Assembly: GCA_900541745.1 (NCBI GenBank)
Contig: UQLA01000007.1
Coordinates: 1-64,000 of the forward strand
Direction of reading: 5' to 3'
DNA length: 64,000 nucleotides
Source: an uncultured Collinsella sp.
Lineage (GTDB): Bacteria; Actinomycetota; Coriobacteriia; Coriobacteriales; Coriobacteriaceae
Shown piece after piece: positions 8,560 through 16,996 of this stretch. A program made the position numbers and the translations under genes. The first letter of the stretch is position 1, and every line of letters begins with the position of its first letter. The notes beneath the pieces were generated by a model. The model had not been told where the DNA came from. It worked only from the letters and a program-made list of their open reading frames with translations, and did not search any database.

Positions 8560-9972
8560 ATGACCAAGAACCGCACCGAGGTCGCGGACATCGACCGCAG
8601 CCTCTACGACTTCACCTATGGCGAGGAGGGATTCGAGCGCCTCGACGCCGGCATCACGCCCGATATCGTGCGCGAGATCAGCGCCAAGAAGGACGAGCCG
8701 CAGTGGATGCTCGACCTGCGCCTCAAGTCCCTCGAGATCTTTAATCGCTTCCCGGATCCGACGTGGGGTCCCTCCATCGAGGGCCTGGACACGGACAACA
8801 TCGTCACCTACGTCAAGCCCAACACTGACCAAAAGCACGACTGGGAGTCGGTGCCCGACGACATCAAGAACACTTTTGAGCGCCTGGGCATCCCCGAGGC
8901 CGAGCGCAGTTATCTGGCGGGCGTCGGCGCACAGTACGACTCCGAGCTGGTCTACCACAACATGCAGGACACCGCGTCCAAGATGGGCATCGTCTACTCC
9001 GGCATCGAGGAGGCCCTGCACGACCCGCAGTGGGAGCCGCTCATCCACGAGAAGTTTATGACGCTCATCCCGCCCACCGACCACAAGTTTGCGGCCCTGC
9101 ATGGTGCCGTGTGGTCCGGCGGCTCGTTTGTCTACGTGCCCAAGAGCACCAAGCTCGATTTTCCGCTGCAGAGTTACTTCCGCCTTAACGCCAAGGGCGC
9201 CGGCCAGTTTGAGCACACGCTCATCATTGTCGAGGACGATGCCGACCTGCACTTTATCGAGGGCTGCTCCGCACCCAAGTACAACGTGGCCAACCTCCAC
9301 GCCGGCGCTGTGGAGCTCTTTGTGGGCAAGCGTGCGCACCTACGCTACTCGACCATCGAGAACTGGTCCAAGAACATGTACAACCTCAACACCAAGCGTG
9401 CGCGCGTGGACGAGGACGGCGACATCGAGTGGATCAGCGGCTCCTTCGGCAGCCACGTGGGTTATCTCTACCCTATGAGCGTGCTCAACGGCCGTCGCGC
9501 CCGCTCGAGCTTTACCGGTATCACCTTTGCCGGTGCCGGCCAGAACCTCGACACCGGCTGCAAAGTCGTGCTCAACGCGCCCGAGACCTCGGCAACCGTC
9601 GAGACCAAGGGCATCTCCAAGAGCGGAGGCATCCAGACCTTCCGCAGCTCCATCGTGGCCACGCCCAAGGCGGAGGGCTCCAAGGCAACCGTGAGCTGCC
9701 AGTCGCTCATGCTCGACGACCAGAGCCGCTCCGACACCATCCCCGCTATGGACATCCGAGCCAAGAATGTAGACATCGGCCACGAGGCCACTATCGGCCG
9801 CATCGGCGACGACAAGGTGTTCTACCTGATGAGCCGCGGTATCTCGGAGGAAGAGGCCCGCACCATGATTGTCAACGGCTTTGCCAACCCGGTCTCCAAG
9901 GAGCTGCCGCTGGAGTACGCCGTCGAGATGAACAACCTGATCAAGCTCGAGATGGAAGGAGCGATCGGATAA
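8560..9972 (+). CDS. sufB: Fe-S scaffold protein SufB
   Basis: The 470-residue product spans the full SufB length, with the core beta-helix motifs YSTIENWS, GSFGSHVGYLYPMSVL and the C-terminal HEATIGRIGDDKVFYLMSRGISEEEA, where SufB and SufD interact. With SufC and SufD it forms the cluster-building scaffold. It lies 12 bases after sufC; its TAA stop overlaps the ATG used for sufD (TAATG). Cysteines are present (for example EGCSAPKYN), consistent with a cluster ligand role. Confidence 0.97.
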   Translation: MTKNRTEVADIDRSLYDFTYGEEGFERLDAGITPDIVREISAKKDEPQWMLDLRLKSLEIFNRFPDPTWGPSIEGLDTDNIVTYVKPNTDQKHDWESVPDDIKNTFERLGIPEAERSYLAGVGAQYDSELVYHNMQDTASKMGIVYSGIEEALHDPQWEPLIHEKFMTLIPPTDHKFAALHGAVWSGGSFVYVPKSTKLDFPLQSYFRLNAKGAGQFEHTLIIVEDDADLHFIEGCSAPKYNVANLHAGAVELFVGKRAHLRYSTIENWSKNMYNLNTKRARVDEDGDIEWISGSFGSHVGYLYPMSVLNGRRARSSFTGITFAGAGQNLDTGCKVVLNAPETSATVETKGISKSGGIQTFRSSIVATPKAEGSKATVSCQSLMLDDQSRSDTIPAMDIRAKNVDIGHEATIGRIGDDKVFYLMSRGISEEEARTMIVNGFANPVSKELPLEYAVEMNNLIKLEMEGAIG

Positions 9973-11351
9973 TGAATCAGACCACGAACACGCCGAACGC
10001 ATTTACGTCATCCGAGCTTCTGCAGTGCGACGTATCGGGAGCGACGAGCCCGACGACGCGTACTAAAGGTACGCGAGGAGGGTCGGAGCCCCGAGACGGC
10101 GTGCTGCAGGAGATCGGGGGCGTCAATGCGATGCCGGCCGCCACATGGGGCTGGTTGAAAATGAACCAGACCAAGCTCGAGCTTTCGAACGAACTTGCCG
10201 CCGCTTCCGCCGAGGCCGTTGAGGTCGAGGGCTTGGACGAGCAGTTTGTCGGCTCGGACGACGCCTTCGACGCCGCCATGGACGCCATGGCCGAGCGCTT
10301 CCCCGAGCGCCGTACCGCTGCCCCCGGTGATGCCGCCGATCGCGCCCGCATCACGCCCGAGACCGAGCTCGACGTGCCCGCCACCTCTGTCTACCAGGCC
10401 GGCGCTATCAAGCTCGAGGAGGAGCTCGCCCCCGCCGAGGCCTTCGAGACCGGCATGGGCGAGGCTGCCTACACCTATCTGGCCGGCCACGCCACCAAGC
10501 GCATCGTCATCGACGTGCCCGCCTACGGACGCGCCACGGTCACCGCGCGTGTAAGCGGCGTCGACGCGGCGGCGGCCATCGCCGCAATTGACGTCGTCGC
10601 CCGCCCGCAGGCAACGCTCGACCTGCAGATCGCCCTAGACTCCCCCGTTGCCGGCGAGGGCGTCGTGGGTTCCGTGCTGCGCGTGTGCGCCCACGAGTAC
10701 GCCACCGTCAACGTGACCTGCACGCAGACGCTCGACGACAGCTGGATTGCACTCGACGACACCGGTCTGTTCCTGGACGAGGGAGCACGCGTCAACGTGC
10801 AGCACACTGTCCTGGGTGCCGGCGCCAGCGCCACCGGCCTTGCCGGCGACCTGCTGGGCGATACCGCCAAGGTGACGATCGATACCGACTACCTGGGCGC
10901 CCGCGAGCAGGTGCGCGACTTTAACTACGAGCTGCGCCACCGCGGTCGCAAGACCGAGTGCGAGATCGACGCCAACGGCGTGCTGACCGGCACATCCAAG
11001 AAGGTCTACCGCGGCACCATCGACCTCGTACACGGCTGCAAGGGCGCAACCGGCACCGAGCGCGAGACGGTGCTCTTGGCCAACAAGGGCGTCGACAACA
11101 AGACCGTTCCCGTCATTCTCTGTGACGAGGACGACGTCGCCGGCAATCACGGCGCCACCATCGGTCATGTCCGCGACGAGCAGCTGTTCTACCTCGCCTG
11201 CCGCGGCCTTGACCAAAACGCCGCCGAGGATCTGTTCATCCGCGCCAAGCTGGAGGACGCCGCGCTTTCCGCCACCGATGAGCGCACCCGCGCTGCCGTC
11301 GTCCGCTTGGGCAACAACCTGATCGATAACTTTGAAGAGGAGCTCGCATGA
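9972..11351 (+). CDS. sufD: Fe-S scaffold partner SufD
   Basis: The frame from the ATG at 9972 (overlapping the sufB stop) encodes 459 residues. A SufD-type start, VNAMPAATWGWLKMN, is followed by the SufBD beta-helix core and the C-terminal HGATIGHVRDEQLFYLACRGL. Residues 13-50 are encoded by a 112-bp palindrome and have no family character (a low-complexity segment including TSPTTRTKGTRGG). Either the element is translated in frame, or the real start is the ATG at 10130, behind GGGGGCG, leaving the palindrome untranslated; this alternative gives 406 residues. Stop overlaps the sufS start by 4 bases. Confidence 0.92.
   Translation: MNQTTNTPNAFTSSELLQCDVSGATSPTTRTKGTRGGSEPRDGVLQEIGGVNAMPAATWGWLKMNQTKLELSNELAAASAEAVEVEGLDEQFVGSDDAFDAAMDAMAERFPERRTAAPGDAADRARITPETELDVPATSVYQAGAIKLEEELAPAEAFETGMGEAAYTYLAGHATKRIVIDVPAYGRATVTARVSGVDAAAAIAAIDVVARPQATLDLQIALDSPVAGEGVVGSVLRVCAHEYATVNVTCTQTLDDSWIALDDTGLFLDEGARVNVQHTVLGAGASATGLAGDLLGDTAKVTIDTDYLGAREQVRDFNYELRHRGRKTECEIDANGVLTGTSKKVYRGTIDLVHGCKGATGTERETVLLANKGVDNKTVPVILCDEDDVAGNHGATIGHVRDEQLFYLACRGLDQNAAEDLFIRAKLEDAALSATDERTRAAVVRLGNNLIDNFEEELA
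10009..10120 (+). repeat. 112-bp palindromic element at the sufB/sufD boundary
   Basis: The sequence folds on itself around TAAAG (10064-10068). The centre is exact, GCGTAC (10058-10063) against GTACGC (10069-10074). The outer arms also match, CTTCTGCAG (10017-10025) against CTGCAGGAG (10104-10112), with similarity continuing to 10009 and 10120. It lies in the open frame of sufD. It could be an inserted palindromic element, or an mRNA hairpin that sets the ratio of the upstream sufCB to the downstream sufDSU products. Confidence 0.7.
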
Positions 11352-12673
11352 TCGATACCGAGCACGTAAAATGCGATACCTGCACCGCCCCCGAGCCCAT
11401 GGAGCTCGACGCCAGCGACGAGGCTTCGCGCGGCTGGCCCACCGTGGACATAGAGACTAATCCCTACAAGGCGCAGTTCCCGCTGTTCCAGCAGCATCCC
11501 GAGATCGCCTTCCTCGATAGCGCCGCCACCGCGCAGCGCCCCGCTTGCGTGCTCGACGCCGAGCGCGATTTCTACCAGCGCATGAACGCCAACCCGCTGC
11601 GCGGCTTGTACTCATTGTCCGTCGAGGCCACCGATGCCATCGCCAAGGTCCGCCAGCAGATCGCCGACCTCATCGGCGCCGCCCAGGCTAACGAAGTCGT
11701 CTTCACCCGCAACACCAGCGAGTCGCTCAACCTAGTCGCCAAGAGCTTTGCGCCCACAGTGCTGGAGCCCGGCGACGAGGTCGTCATCACCATCATGGAG
11801 CACCACTCCAACCTGATCCCGTGGCAGCAGGTCTGCCGCGAGGCCGGTGCCAAGCTCGTCTACCTCTATCCCACCAAGACCGGCCAGCTCACCACCGAGG
11901 AGGTTCTGGCCAAGGTGGGTCCCAAGACCAAGATTTTGGCCGTGGGTCAGGTCTCCAACGTGCTAGGCGTCGAGAATCCGGTCAAGAACCTCGGCAAGCT
12001 CGTGCACAAGTACGGCGGCTATCTGGTCGTCGACGGCGCACAGTCGCTGCCGCACATGCCGGTCAACGTGGCCGATCTGGGCGCCGACTTCTTTGCCTTT
12101 AGCGCGCACAAGGCCATGGGCCCCATGGGCATCGGCGTGCTGTGGGGCAAGATGGACCTGCTCAACGCCATGCCGCCCATGCTCACCGGCGGCGAGATGA
12201 TCGATTCGGTCACCGAGCAGGACGCCGTCTGGGCGCCCGTCCCCGAGAAGTTCGAGGCCGGCACGCAGGATGCCGCCGGTATCTTCGCCACAGGCGCCGC
12301 CCTCGACTACCTCGTCAACACGGTGGGCTACGAAAACATCCAGGCCCGCGAGCAGGCACTCGTCCACTACCTGATGGGCGAGCTCATGCAGCTCGACTTT
12401 GTCCAGATCATCGGCTCCATCTATTGGGACAACCACCACGGCGTCGTCAGCTTTAACGTCAAGGGCATCCACCCGCACGATGTCGCGAGCATCATGGACA
12501 TGGACGGCGTGTGCATCCGCGCCGGCCACCACTGCGCACAGCCGCTGCTTACCTGGCTGGGCGTCGAGAACCTCGCCTGCTGCCGCGCCAGCGTGGCCTT
12601 CTACAACGACAAGGCCGACATCGACAAGTTCATCGCCGGCCTGCATCACGTTTGGAGCACGTTCAATGGGTAA
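11348..12673 (+). CDS. sufS: Cysteine desulfurase SufS
   Basis: The 441-residue PLP enzyme has the lysine motif AFSAHKAMGP (Schiff-base Lys), the cofactor-binding VDGAQSLPHM, and the mobile-loop catalytic cysteine in RAGHHCAQPLL. It releases sulfur from L-cysteine and passes it to SufU. About 35 extra residues precede the family start (NPYKAQFPLF), including CDTCTAPEP, of unknown use. The ATG overlaps the sufD stop by 4 bases and the stop overlaps sufU by 8, so the operon is translationally coupled. Confidence 0.96.
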   Translation: MIDTEHVKCDTCTAPEPMELDASDEASRGWPTVDIETNPYKAQFPLFQQHPEIAFLDSAATAQRPACVLDAERDFYQRMNANPLRGLYSLSVEATDAIAKVRQQIADLIGAAQANEVVFTRNTSESLNLVAKSFAPTVLEPGDEVVITIMEHHSNLIPWQQVCREAGAKLVYLYPTKTGQLTTEEVLAKVGPKTKILAVGQVSNVLGVENPVKNLGKLVHKYGGYLVVDGAQSLPHMPVNVADLGADFFAFSAHKAMGPMGIGVLWGKMDLLNAMPPMLTGGEMIDSVTEQDAVWAPVPEKFEAGTQDAAGIFATGAALDYLVNTVGYENIQAREQALVHYLMGELMQLDFVQIIGSIYWDNHHGVVSFNVKGIHPHDVASIMDMDGVCIRAGHHCAQPLLTWLGVENLACCRASVAFYNDKADIDKFIAGLHHVWSTFNG

Positions 12674-13100
12674 TCTGTACACCTCCACCACGTTTATGGA
12701 GCACAACTCGCACCCCGACTATAAGTACGAGATGGATACCCCCACGCACGAGCACGAGGGCATCAACCCCAGCTGCGGCGACGAGCTCACCTTGCAGCTG
12801 CGTGTCGAGAACGGCGTGATCGAGGAGGCTTCCTTTACTGGTCACGGTTGTGCCATCAGCCAGGCCAGCGCCGATATCATGGCCGACCTCATCACCGGCG
12901 AGACGGTCGAGGAGGCACGCCGCTTGGCCGGGCTCTTCCTCGCCATGATCCGTGGCGAGCAGCTCTCCGAGGAAGACCTGGAAGACCTGGACGAGGCTGC
13001 CCAGCTCCAGGACATCTCGCACATGCCCGCCCGCGTCAAGTGCGCCGAGCTCGCCTGGCGCACCCTCGACGGCATGCTCGAGGAGCAAGCTAACCAATAG
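12666..13100 (+). CDS. sufU: Sulfurtransferase SufU
   Basis: The start at 12666 lies inside the end of sufS. The 144-residue product has the three zinc-ligand cysteines and aspartate of SufU: NPSCGDE, GHGCAISQAS and RVKCAELAW, plus the 18-residue SufU-type insertion (EQLSEEDLEDL region) that separates it from IscU. In Firmicutes SufU accepts sulfur from SufS through its Zn site; the same is expected here. It is the last gene of the operon, with an intrinsic terminator 30 bases downstream. Confidence 0.95.
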   Translation: MGNLYTSTTFMEHNSHPDYKYEMDTPTHEHEGINPSCGDELTLQLRVENGVIEEASFTGHGCAISQASADIMADLITGETVEEARRLAGLFLAMIRGEQLSEEDLEDLDEAAQLQDISHMPARVKCAELAWRTLDGMLEEQANQ

Positions 13101-13129
13101 CGGATGCCCCAAATCCAAGGATTTTGATT

Positions 13130-13163
13130 GCCGAGCCGCCCGATACGAGCGGCTCGGCTTTTT
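13130..13163 (+). terminator. Intrinsic terminator of the suf operon
   Basis: A 10-bp perfect stem, GCCGAGCCGC (13130-13139) with GCGGCTCGGC (13149-13158), is followed by TTTTT. Confidence 0.9.
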
Positions 13164-13758
13164 CATAACGAGCGCGGATACACAGTCCGCGCGTCCGGCG
13201 CCCCGTCTGTCATTTATCGCACGGCCAACCGCGAACACGAGCGTTTTCCAACGTACTAAAGCTTGTGACAAGACCACGGGCACTCTAAGCAAGGTGCCAA
13301 GCCCCATCTTGCTGGTCTTCGGCACGCCTCGCGCCTGCCGCGGACAGGTCCCCTAGGGTGCGGCGTGCATTTTTGCGAGTATTCAGCACGCCAAGCCGTG
13401 TGTATACGCATTGGAAGCGTTAATCAACATCTCCAGTGGCCTTTATATTGCGTTTTAGAACAAGCATCGTGGTCTCAGGGGCGCAAACATGAGCTTCGGG
13501 AGCGCATCGGCAGGCATAAATAGCTTCAGAGCCCATATGTTGCAAAGTTGCGGCGGTGCCGACAGTACCACGATGCAGAAAACTCCGCTTTTTGCACGGC
13601 GCAGACGGGGGTAGGTACGGGCAAAACCGAGCTAAGGCGTTATTTTATGCATAACGGCGTCTGTTCTATGCAAATTAAGAAGTGCAGTTACCGTACCCGA
13701 GCTTTTAGAACAATAGCTGTGGCGTATGGGCGACCCCAGCTGCGGTGCACCGGCGGCC
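13164..13758. other. Intergenic, 595 bases without a supported gene
   Basis: No open frame here has family character or a convincing ribosome binding site. A short near-repeat TTTTAGAACAA followed by a GTGG occurs twice (about 13452 and 13698). The segment lies downstream of the REP-associated transposase and may contain decayed copies of its target, but I cannot show a clear palindrome. Confidence 0.4.
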
Positions 13759-14562
13759 CTACACCACGTTTCCGCCAGTCCGCACCGCCGCTCGCGCACG
13801 GGCGCGCACAATACGAGAAACGGTACTTTTGCCAATCCCCGTATACCGCTCAATCTGACGCACCGTAAAACCAGCATCGTGCAATCCAAGAATAACGGCA
13901 TTGCGTTGCGCCGACGGTGCGGCTTTAACCACGTGGAGCGGAACCCCGAGCCCCTTCGCCAACTTTTCGGCAAAGGCGTGGCGTTCCCACTCCGTCTCTT
14001 TCATATCGCACAGCGCTGGCTCGCAGCCGTCGGGCGTCGAAAGCGAATGGGCAATAAAGCCCTCGGCAGAACCAAAAAGCTCAAGCACGCAAGAAGGGTC
14101 GGAAAATCCCCTCGTCATATCGTTGTCATAGGCCCATAGATACTCGTCAAAGCTGCTCCACGGATAGCGCTCGATCAGAGCAATACCCGCCTCCTGCGGA
14201 TCGGCGTGTACGGAGCGAATAGCCTCCATCACCTGCCAGTCGGTATCGAGCGAGCGGCGCTCAAAACGCTCACGAAACAGGCAGCCCGCGCGCCCAGTGC
14301 GCTTATTGAACCGACGGGCATACGTCAACAGCAGCCGCTGCATGGCCGCGCTCATTTCGTCCTCGTAGTCCAAAAGCACCAGATCCACGTGGCCGCCCAT
14401 AAGGCACCACGCCACGATTGTCACCCCCGCCTCCCGGCAGCAGTCGCGCATCAGTTCCAGAAACTCCCAGCGGTCGTCATCGGTCTCAAAGATCAGTTGC
14501 TTGCCTGTACCGCGGGCACAGACATGATAAAAGCCGGTAACCGTTCTCCAAACGCGCTGCAT
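13759..14562 (-). CDS. REP-associated tyrosine transposase-like protein (RAYT) with altered HUH motif
   Basis: The ATG at 14562 follows GGGAGCG. The 267-residue product has the Y1-transposase layout of IS200/RAYT proteins: GFYHVCARGTGKQLIFETDDDR, the HUH region LMGGHVDLVLLD, LTYARRFNKRTGRAGCLFRERFERR with the candidate catalytic Tyr, and SVHADPQEAGIALIERYPWSS. A helix-turn-helix (GFTVRQIERYTGIGKSTVSRIVR) is fused at the C-terminus. The second His of H-x-H is Asp here, whereas the other copy in this window (31747-32505) keeps HVH. The protein may have lost nicking activity while keeping DNA binding. It is a single gene without insertion-sequence ends. Confidence 0.8.
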   Translation of the reverse strand: MQRVWRTVTGFYHVCARGTGKQLIFETDDDRWEFLELMRDCCREAGVTIVAWCLMGGHVDLVLLDYEDEMSAAMQRLLLTYARRFNKRTGRAGCLFRERFERRSLDTDWQVMEAIRSVHADPQEAGIALIERYPWSSFDEYLWAYDNDMTRGFSDPSCVLELFGSAEGFIAHSLSTPDGCEPALCDMKETEWERHAFAEKLAKGLGVPLHVVKAAPSAQRNAVILGLHDAGFTVRQIERYTGIGKSTVSRIVRARARAAVRTGGNVV

Positions 14563-14965
14563 GACGCTCCCTTCGCCGGGATCTGCTTGCCATCCAATAC
14601 AGCACGATTGAAGCGTGCCATCAAAACATTCACGCAAAACAATACACTCGCGCGGCCAAAGGCAGTAAACAGGCGGCGAACGGCACCGTTGCAACAGGTC
14701 AACCCCCGCAACGCATACAAGAGCTGAGCAAAAGCTTGCCAAAGACTGTCCCCCTCAACGGAAGTTCCCGGCCACAAAACGCAAAGTTAAATCGTTTCAA
14801 TTGAAAGTTCCGCGCTTCTCGCTACGAAAACTGAGCCGTTCGCCGAATATTCCGTGCATTTCGCGGTATTATAGGGGCTGCATGTCATGTCCCTTTCGAA
14901 GGGTCGCCCGGCAATCGCCAGCCACGACCCCCAGACGGGACGCCAACACGATAGAGAGGAGAGGC
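14563..14965. other. Intergenic region upstream of the scaffold/GGGtGRT pair
   Basis: This 400-base stretch holds the 5' regions of the divergent RAYT gene and the scaffold gene. A TATTAT at 14867-14872 could be a -10 element for the latter, but no good -35 stands 16-18 bases upstream. No further gene is supported. Confidence 0.35.
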
Positions 14966-15700
14966 ATGCAGTACTCACAGGAAGTGGAGAACATGTGCCC
15001 CGTTGCCAAGGGTGCATACCACGGCCCCGCACCCATCCCCGAGGAGGGCAAGTGGGTCCAGGCTAAGGAGATTTCCGACATCTCCGGTCTTACGCACGGT
15101 GTGGGTTGGTGCGCACCTCAGCAGGGCGCCTGCAAGCTCACGCTGAACGTCAAGGACGGCATCATCGAGGAGGCCCTCGTTGAGACCATCGGCTGCTCGG
15201 GCATGACCCACTCTGCCGCCATGGCTTCCGAGATCCTTCCCGGTAAGACCATCCTCGAGGCCCTCAACACCGACCTCGTTTGCGACGCCATTAACGTTGC
15301 TATGCGCGAGATCTTCCTGCAGATCGTTTACGGCCGCAGCCAGACCGCGTTCTCCGAGGGCGGCCTGCCCGTGGGCGCCTCCCTCGACGACCTCGGCAAG
15401 GGCCTTCGCTCTCAGGTCGGCACTATGTTCGGCACCAAGGCCAAGGGCGCTCGTTACCTCGAGCTCGCCCAGGGCTACGTCACCCGCATGGCTCTCAACG
15501 ACAAGAACGAGATCATCGCGTTCGAGTTCCTGAACCTCGGCAAGTTCACCGACGCCGTCAAGGCCGGCAAGACCCCCGAGGAGGCCATCGCTGGCGCTAT
15601 GGGCCACTATGGTCAGTGGGAGAACGCTGCCAAGTACATCGACCCGCGCACCGACGAGGAGACTCACTCCGTCGCCAGCGTGTTCCCGGTTCACGAGTAG
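14966..15700 (+). CDS. Iron-sulfur assembly scaffold-like protein (SufU/IscU-related fold)
   Basis: The ATG at 14966 sits behind AGAGAGGAGAGG; 244 residues. The N-terminal half carries IscU/SufU-like features, VGWCAPQQGACKL and ETIGCSGMTHSAAMASEI (compare the GCxA...S segment of IscU), followed by a family-specific C-terminal half (RYLELAQGYVTRMALNDKNEIIAFEFLNLGKF). It is followed after 18 bases by the GGGtGRT gene, and these two genes are found as neighbours in many anaerobes. Function is not established; a role in Fe-S metabolism is inferred from the fold alone. Confidence 0.75.
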   Translation: MQYSQEVENMCPVAKGAYHGPAPIPEEGKWVQAKEISDISGLTHGVGWCAPQQGACKLTLNVKDGIIEEALVETIGCSGMTHSAAMASEILPGKTILEALNTDLVCDAINVAMREIFLQIVYGRSQTAFSEGGLPVGASLDDLGKGLRSQVGTMFGTKAKGARYLELAQGYVTRMALNDKNEIIAFEFLNLGKFTDAVKAGKTPEEAIAGAMGHYGQWENAAKYIDPRTDEETHSVASVFPVHE

Positions 15701-15718
15701 AAAGGGAGGGAAATAACT

Positions 15719-16723
15719 ATGACTGTTACGTTCGAAGGTTACGAGCGCCGCGCTGACAAGATCAACAAGTGCCTCGCCGACAACGGCATCGCCTCCCTCG
15801 AGGAAGCTCTGCAGATCTGCACCGACAAGGGCTTCAACCCGCGTGAGATCGTCAACAATACCCAGTCCATCGCCTTCCAGAACGCCGAGTGGGCCTACAC
15901 CCTCGGCTGCGCTCTCGCTGTCAAGCGTGGCGCCAAGTCCGCTTCTGAGGCTGCTGCCATCATCGGCGAGGGTATCCAGGCCTTCACCGTTCCCGGCTCC
16001 GTCGCTGAGGACCGCAAGGTCGGTCTGGGCCACGGCAACCTGGGCGCTATGCTGCTCTCCGACGACACCGAGTGCTTCGCCTTCCTGGCCGGCCACGAGT
16101 CCTTCGCTGCCGCTGAGGGTGCTATCGGCCTGGCTCTGAACGCCAACAAGGCTCGTAAGAAGCCGCTGCGCGTCATCCTCAACGGTCTGGGCAAGGACGC
16201 TGCTCAGATCATCGCCCGCATCAACGGCTTCACCTACGTGAAGACCCAGTTCGACTACTTCACGGGCGAGCTCAAGGTCGTCGAGACCATCCCCTACTCC
16301 GATGGTCCCCGCGCCGCCGTCAACTGCTACGGCGCCGACGACGTCCGCGAGGGCGTTGCCATCATGTGGCACGAGAACGTCGACATCTCGATCACCGGCA
16401 ACTCCACCAACCCGACGCGCTTCCAGCACCCCGTCGCTGGCACCTACAAGAAGGAGCGCCTCGAGGCTGGCAAGAAGTACTTCTCCGTCGCTTCTGGTGG
16501 CGGCACTGGTCGTACCCTGCACCCGGACAACATGGGCGCCGGCCCTGCCTCTTACGGCATGACCGACACCATGGGCCGTATGCACTCCGACGCCCAGTTC
16601 GCCGGTTCTTCCTCCGTGCCTGCGCACGTCGACATGATGGGTCTCATCGGCATGGGCAACAACCCCATGGTCGGTGCCACCGTCGCCTGCGCTGTCGCCG
16701 TCGAGGAGGCCCTCAAGGCCTAA
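15719..16723 (+). CDS. GGGtGRT protein
   Basis: The 334-residue protein carries the family-naming motif SGGGTGRTLHPDN (about residues 258-270), a strongly conserved C-terminus (HVDMMGLIGMGNNPMVGATVACAVAVEEAL) and GLGHGNLGAMLLSDDTE. The gene has a strong ribosome binding site (GGGAGG) and forms an operon with the scaffold-like gene. No enzymatic activity is known for the family. Codon use is strongly biased, with highly regular C/G-ending codons, suggesting high expression. A terminator follows within 40 bases. Confidence 0.9.
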   Translation: MTVTFEGYERRADKINKCLADNGIASLEEALQICTDKGFNPREIVNNTQSIAFQNAEWAYTLGCALAVKRGAKSASEAAAIIGEGIQAFTVPGSVAEDRKVGLGHGNLGAMLLSDDTECFAFLAGHESFAAAEGAIGLALNANKARKKPLRVILNGLGKDAAQIIARINGFTYVKTQFDYFTGELKVVETIPYSDGPRAAVNCYGADDVREGVAIMWHENVDISITGNSTNPTRFQHPVAGTYKKERLEAGKKYFSVASGGGTGRTLHPDNMGAGPASYGMTDTMGRMHSDAQFAGSSSVPAHVDMMGLIGMGNNPMVGATVACAVAVEEALKA

Positions 16724-16757
16724 TCGCGTCCGCGCGATGCTCATATAGTTGAGCTTT

Positions 16758-16793
16758 AGAGCCGCTTCCCGCCCGGGTAGCGGCTCTTTTTTG
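16758..16793 (+). terminator. Intrinsic terminator after the GGGtGRT gene
   Basis: AGAGCCGCT (16758-16766) pairs with AGCGGCTCT (16779-16787), followed by a run of six T. Confidence 0.88.
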
Positions 16794-16803
16794 TCCCTCG
16801 CTC

Positions 16804-16870
16804 AGTTGCGGTGAAATAGGTCCTAAACAGCCACCCCATCCTTCCAAACAGGAACTATTCCACCGCAACT
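16804..16870. repeat. Palindromic repeat family B, copy 1
   Basis: Arms AGTTGCGGTGAAATAGGTCC (16804-16823) and the near-perfect complement at 16851-16870 (two mismatches) enclose 27 bases. Related copies occur at 27631-27697 and 35599-35665. Confidence 0.85.
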
Positions 16871-16996
16871 TCTTAGCGGGCGTTAAGGTATCGGTGACGC
16901 CCACCTTCCAATTTGGCCCTTTACCGATTTATCCAATCTTTGCGTTACCTTTGCCGATTACTCGTGCGACAATGCGCCGGACGAGAAAGGAATCCG

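Noticed and set aside
7699..9339. A 546-codon open frame on the minus strand over sufC and sufB
   Set aside because: It is an antisense shadow in GC-rich coding DNA; the plus-strand genes have full family motifs and the shadow has none.
9429..9971. An earlier start for sufD inside sufB
   Set aside because: The upstream part of this frame is sufB read out of frame, without SufD similarity. The TAATG overlap at 9970-9974 provides a natural start.
14975..16744. A 589-codon minus-strand frame over the scaffold and GGGtGRT genes
   Set aside because: The protein is low complexity (Val/Gly/Leu/Asp-rich), with no motif or ribosome binding site, and mirrors two strongly coding plus-strand genes.
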